Shown in pieces: positions 15,401-16,629 of a stretch of 16,629 nucleotides of DNA (position 1 is its first letter; the number at the start of each line of letters is the position of its first letter). The stretch is from assembly GCA_007131895.1 (NCBI GenBank), contig SLPR01000427.1, positions 1-16,629 on the forward strand, in the 5' to 3' direction. The translations under genes and the position numbers were made by a program. Origin of the DNA: Bacteroidales bacterium (GTDB lineage: Bacteria > Bacteroidota > Bacteroidia > Bacteroidales > UBA7960). Below the pieces are notes generated by a model. That model saw only the letters and a list, made by a program, of their open reading frames with translations. It did not search any database and was not told the DNA's origin.

Positions 15401-15883
15401 ATGAAACTTTCCAGAATAAATCCGATGGCGGCTGCAACTTTCAAAGGTGTTTTGACACTTCTGATTATAGTCTTTTCTTTTGCCGGTGCTACCGGCCAGG
15501 AGAAAAAGGGTGCCCGCCTTGAGTATACTAAAGATGTGGCCGAACTTGGCCATATTGCGGTGGAGAGTCTTGAGCCCATGCAAATGGAAATAGAATTTGT
15601 GAATGAAGGTGACGAGCCGTTGGTGGTTTCCAGTGTGCGCGGCTGCTGCGGTACCCGCATAAAAAATTATCCCAGACAACCCATTATGCCGGGTGAAAAA
15701 GGAATTGTGGAAATAGAATTCAGACTGGCACCCCGACCCCACAATGTCAACCGAAGCGTAAGCGTCATGTCCAACGATGAAAGAGGCATGAAGGTATTCC
15801 GGATTCGCGGTGAGGTAGTAGAGGAAAGTGCCGGTGTTTTTGGTACACAGATGAAGCCTGCTGCCGGGCCAAGGACAAATTAA
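15401..15883 (+). CDS. Exported DUF1573 domain protein with unusual vicinal cysteines
   Basis: This 160-residue exported protein has a signal peptide (about 1-33, ending in ATGQ); Met9 is a possible alternative start. The mature part is one DUF1573 (ASPM/MSP-like Ig) domain, recognisable from ITVESLEP-like and EIEFVNEGDEPLVV strands, YPRQPIMPGEKG and VSVMSNDE. In usual members the first loop reads S-C-G-C-T; here it reads G-C82-C83-G-T, so the second family Cys is replaced by Thr and a new Cys stands directly before the conserved one. The gene lies 134 bp after the thioredoxin-like gene and 20 bp before arsR, so it is probably in the same transcript. The molecular role of DUF1573 proteins is not established. 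Neighbourhood suggests a link to envelope thiol chemistry (inference). Confidence 0.88.
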   Translation: MKLSRINPMAAATFKGVLTLLIIVFSFAGATGQEKKGARLEYTKDVAELGHIAVESLEPMQMEIEFVNEGDEPLVVSSVRGCCGTRIKNYPRQPIMPGEKGIVEIEFRLAPRPHNVNRSVSVMSNDERGMKVFRIRGEVVEESAGVFGTQMKPAAGPRTN

Positions 15884-15903
15884 TCTATCAAATATTCTCT
15901 GTC

Positions 15904-16212
15904 TTGATCAAAGAAACCCCTGTTCAGCGAGATTTCATTCCGGAGGATGTGCAACTGGCCCGCTATTACAAGGCGCTTGCACATCCTGCACGCATTGCTA
16001 TTATGAAATTGCTTGCCCATCGCGATACCTGTATCTGTAATGATATTGTGCAGGAATTGCCCCTGGCACAGTCTACCGTTTCGCAACATCTTAAAGAGCT
16101 CAAATCGGCCGGACTAATACAGGGAAGCATAACCCCACCCAGTGTAAAATATTGCATTAACCAGGAAAACTGGCAAACTGCCAAAAAGTTAATTGAAAAA
16201 TTTCTTCAATGA
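15904..16212 (+). CDS. arsR: ArsR/SmtB-family metalloregulatory repressor
   Basis: This 102-residue winged-helix repressor shows ALAHPARIAIMKLLA (helix 1-2), DTCICNDIV (sensor helix), QSTVSQHLKELKSAGLI (recognition helix) and a beta-wing ending VKYCIN. Cys43 and Cys45 correspond to the Cys-x-Cys of the classical ArsR sensor (ELCVCDLC type), which binds As(III)/Sb(III). The third Cys of the E. coli protein is replaced by Val48, and Cys84 is an extra candidate. No ATG precedes the conserved start, so TTG at 15904 is taken as the start; the next Met (residue 34) would remove helix 1. It lies 20 bp after the DUF1573 gene. The putative operator occurs at promoters on both sides of it, so it likely represses its own operon and the downstream gene. 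Confidence 0.93.
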   Translation: MIKETPVQRDFIPEDVQLARYYKALAHPARIAIMKLLAHRDTCICNDIVQELPLAQSTVSQHLKELKSAGLIQGSITPPSVKYCINQENWQTAKKLIEKFLQ

Positions 16213-16251
16213 TTTGTAGTTTACAATAATCATCGTACATTTGCGATGATT
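16213..16251 (+). promoter_or_regulatory. Promoter with palindromic ArsR operator candidate
   Basis: TTTG (16213-16216), a 19-bp spacer and TACATTTG (16236-16243) form a full-consensus Bacteroidota promoter starting right after the arsR stop codon. AATCATCG (16228-16235) and CGATGATT (16244-16251) are perfect inverted repeats that exactly bracket the -7 box, so a bound dimer would block the promoter. The central 14-mer is identical to that at 14749-14762. Confidence 0.8.
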
Positions 16252-16325
16252 GTCTTTCTCAGTTATTAAGATGGATGATCTTTTTGTCTGTCAATCTTTT
16301 TTATGCCAATCAAAAACGGGAAATT

Positions 16326-16568
16326 ATGGTAATAAAAGTTCTGGGCACAGGTTGTGCCTCCTGCAAAAACCTTGAAAATGCCACACGTGAACTGGTAGCT
16401 GAGCTTAACATGGATGCCAGTGTAATTAAAGAAGAAGATATCATGAATATCATGGCCTACGGAGTACTGAGAACTCCGGGTCTGGTTATCAATGATAAGG
16501 TTGTTATCAGTGGGCGGGTACCCTCTAAGTCAGAATTGAAGGGGATACTGGAAAAAAACATCAGCTGA
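16326..16568 (+). CDS. Small redox-active disulfide protein, thioredoxin-like (ArsE-like)
   Basis: This 80-residue cytosolic protein is a minimal thioredoxin/glutaredoxin fold. It begins MVIKVLGTGCASC, with the CxxC at Cys10 and Cys13, and has the TPGLVINDKVV segment holding the cis-proline (Pro51), followed by SGRVPSKSEL. This matches the small redox-active disulfide protein 2 family (TIGR00412), whose members sit next to permeases and ArsR regulators and include ArsE of arsEFG clusters (from memory). The ATG at 16326 fits the family start; an in-frame ATG at 16275 would add 17 unrelated hydrophobic residues. It has its own promoter with the operator palindrome and is followed 29 bp later by another start codon, so it probably leads an operon running past the window. 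Confidence 0.9.
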   Translation: MVIKVLGTGCASCKNLENATRELVAELNMDASVIKEEDIMNIMAYGVLRTPGLVINDKVVISGRVPSKSELKGILEKNIS

Positions 16569-16597
16569 GACATCATACAATTTAAATCCTTTCAATT

Positions 16598-16629
16598 ATG
16601 GGAAAATTCTTTCAAGTGTATTCCGGTAA
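16598..16629 (+). CDS. First codons of a further gene, cut by the window edge
   Basis: An ATG 29 bp after the ArsE-like gene opens a frame reading MGKFFQVYSG before the window ends. Position and direction suggest it belongs to the ArsE-like operon, where a permease (ArsG/CcdA-like or UPF0718-like) is common. Ten residues cannot establish the identity. Confidence 0.45.
   Translation, partial: MGKFFQVYSG

Overview
The window reads as a chromosomal segment from a member of the Bacteroidota. The main clues are two SusC/SusD-type outer-membrane uptake units, a secreted protease ending in a type IX secretion sorting domain, lipoproteins with a Cys directly after the signal peptide, translation starts without Shine-Dalgarno sequences, and promoters of the TTTG / TAnnTTTG kind. 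No rRNA, tRNA, CRISPR array, phage gene or intact transposase was seen.

Left part (1-6540). A SusD/RagB lipoprotein is followed 35 bp later by a small lipoprotein with a Calx-beta-like fold, then a terminator. The partner SusC would lie upstream of the window. Next comes a 1360-residue secreted trypsin-like serine protease with a long mosaic tail (choice-of-anchor J/cleaved-adhesin-like domain, carboxypeptidase-regulatory-like domains, a BACON/ASH-like domain split by an insertion, three InlB-type B repeats, T9SS sorting domain), closed by a strong symmetric terminator.

Centre (6541-11514). A complete SusC (TonB-dependent transporter) and SusD (SusD-like_2 type lipoprotein) pair forms a two-gene operon with a GAAA-loop terminator. 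No carbohydrate-active enzyme is linked to either SusCD unit. The only degradative enzyme nearby is the protease, so peptide or protein-derived nutrients are as plausible a substrate as glycans (inference).

Right-centre (11515-14465). A convergent junction holds a possible decayed reading frame and REP-like inverted repeats. Then come two tandem minus-strand paralogues of exactly 330 residues. Each has an outer-membrane beta-barrel-like N-terminal part and a C-terminal domain of about 95 residues that I do not recognise and that is much better conserved than the barrel. Their upstream regions share promoter-like blocks and an exact 20-bp repeat, which fits a tandem duplication.

Right end (14466-16629). 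A redox and metalloid-response cluster contains a periplasmic thioredoxin-like protein resembling the ArsF family, a DUF1573 protein with an altered cysteine motif, an ArsR/SmtB-family repressor with a Cys-x-Cys sensor, a small-redox-disulfide protein (ArsE-like), and the first codons of a further gene. Two promoters in this cluster share an identical 14-mer that covers the -7 element. At the second promoter it sits in a perfect 8-bp inverted repeat, a strong candidate operator for the ArsR protein. I infer an ArsEFG-like (organo)arsenical or related thiol-toxicant response unit whose permease lies beyond the window. It is the most interesting system here.
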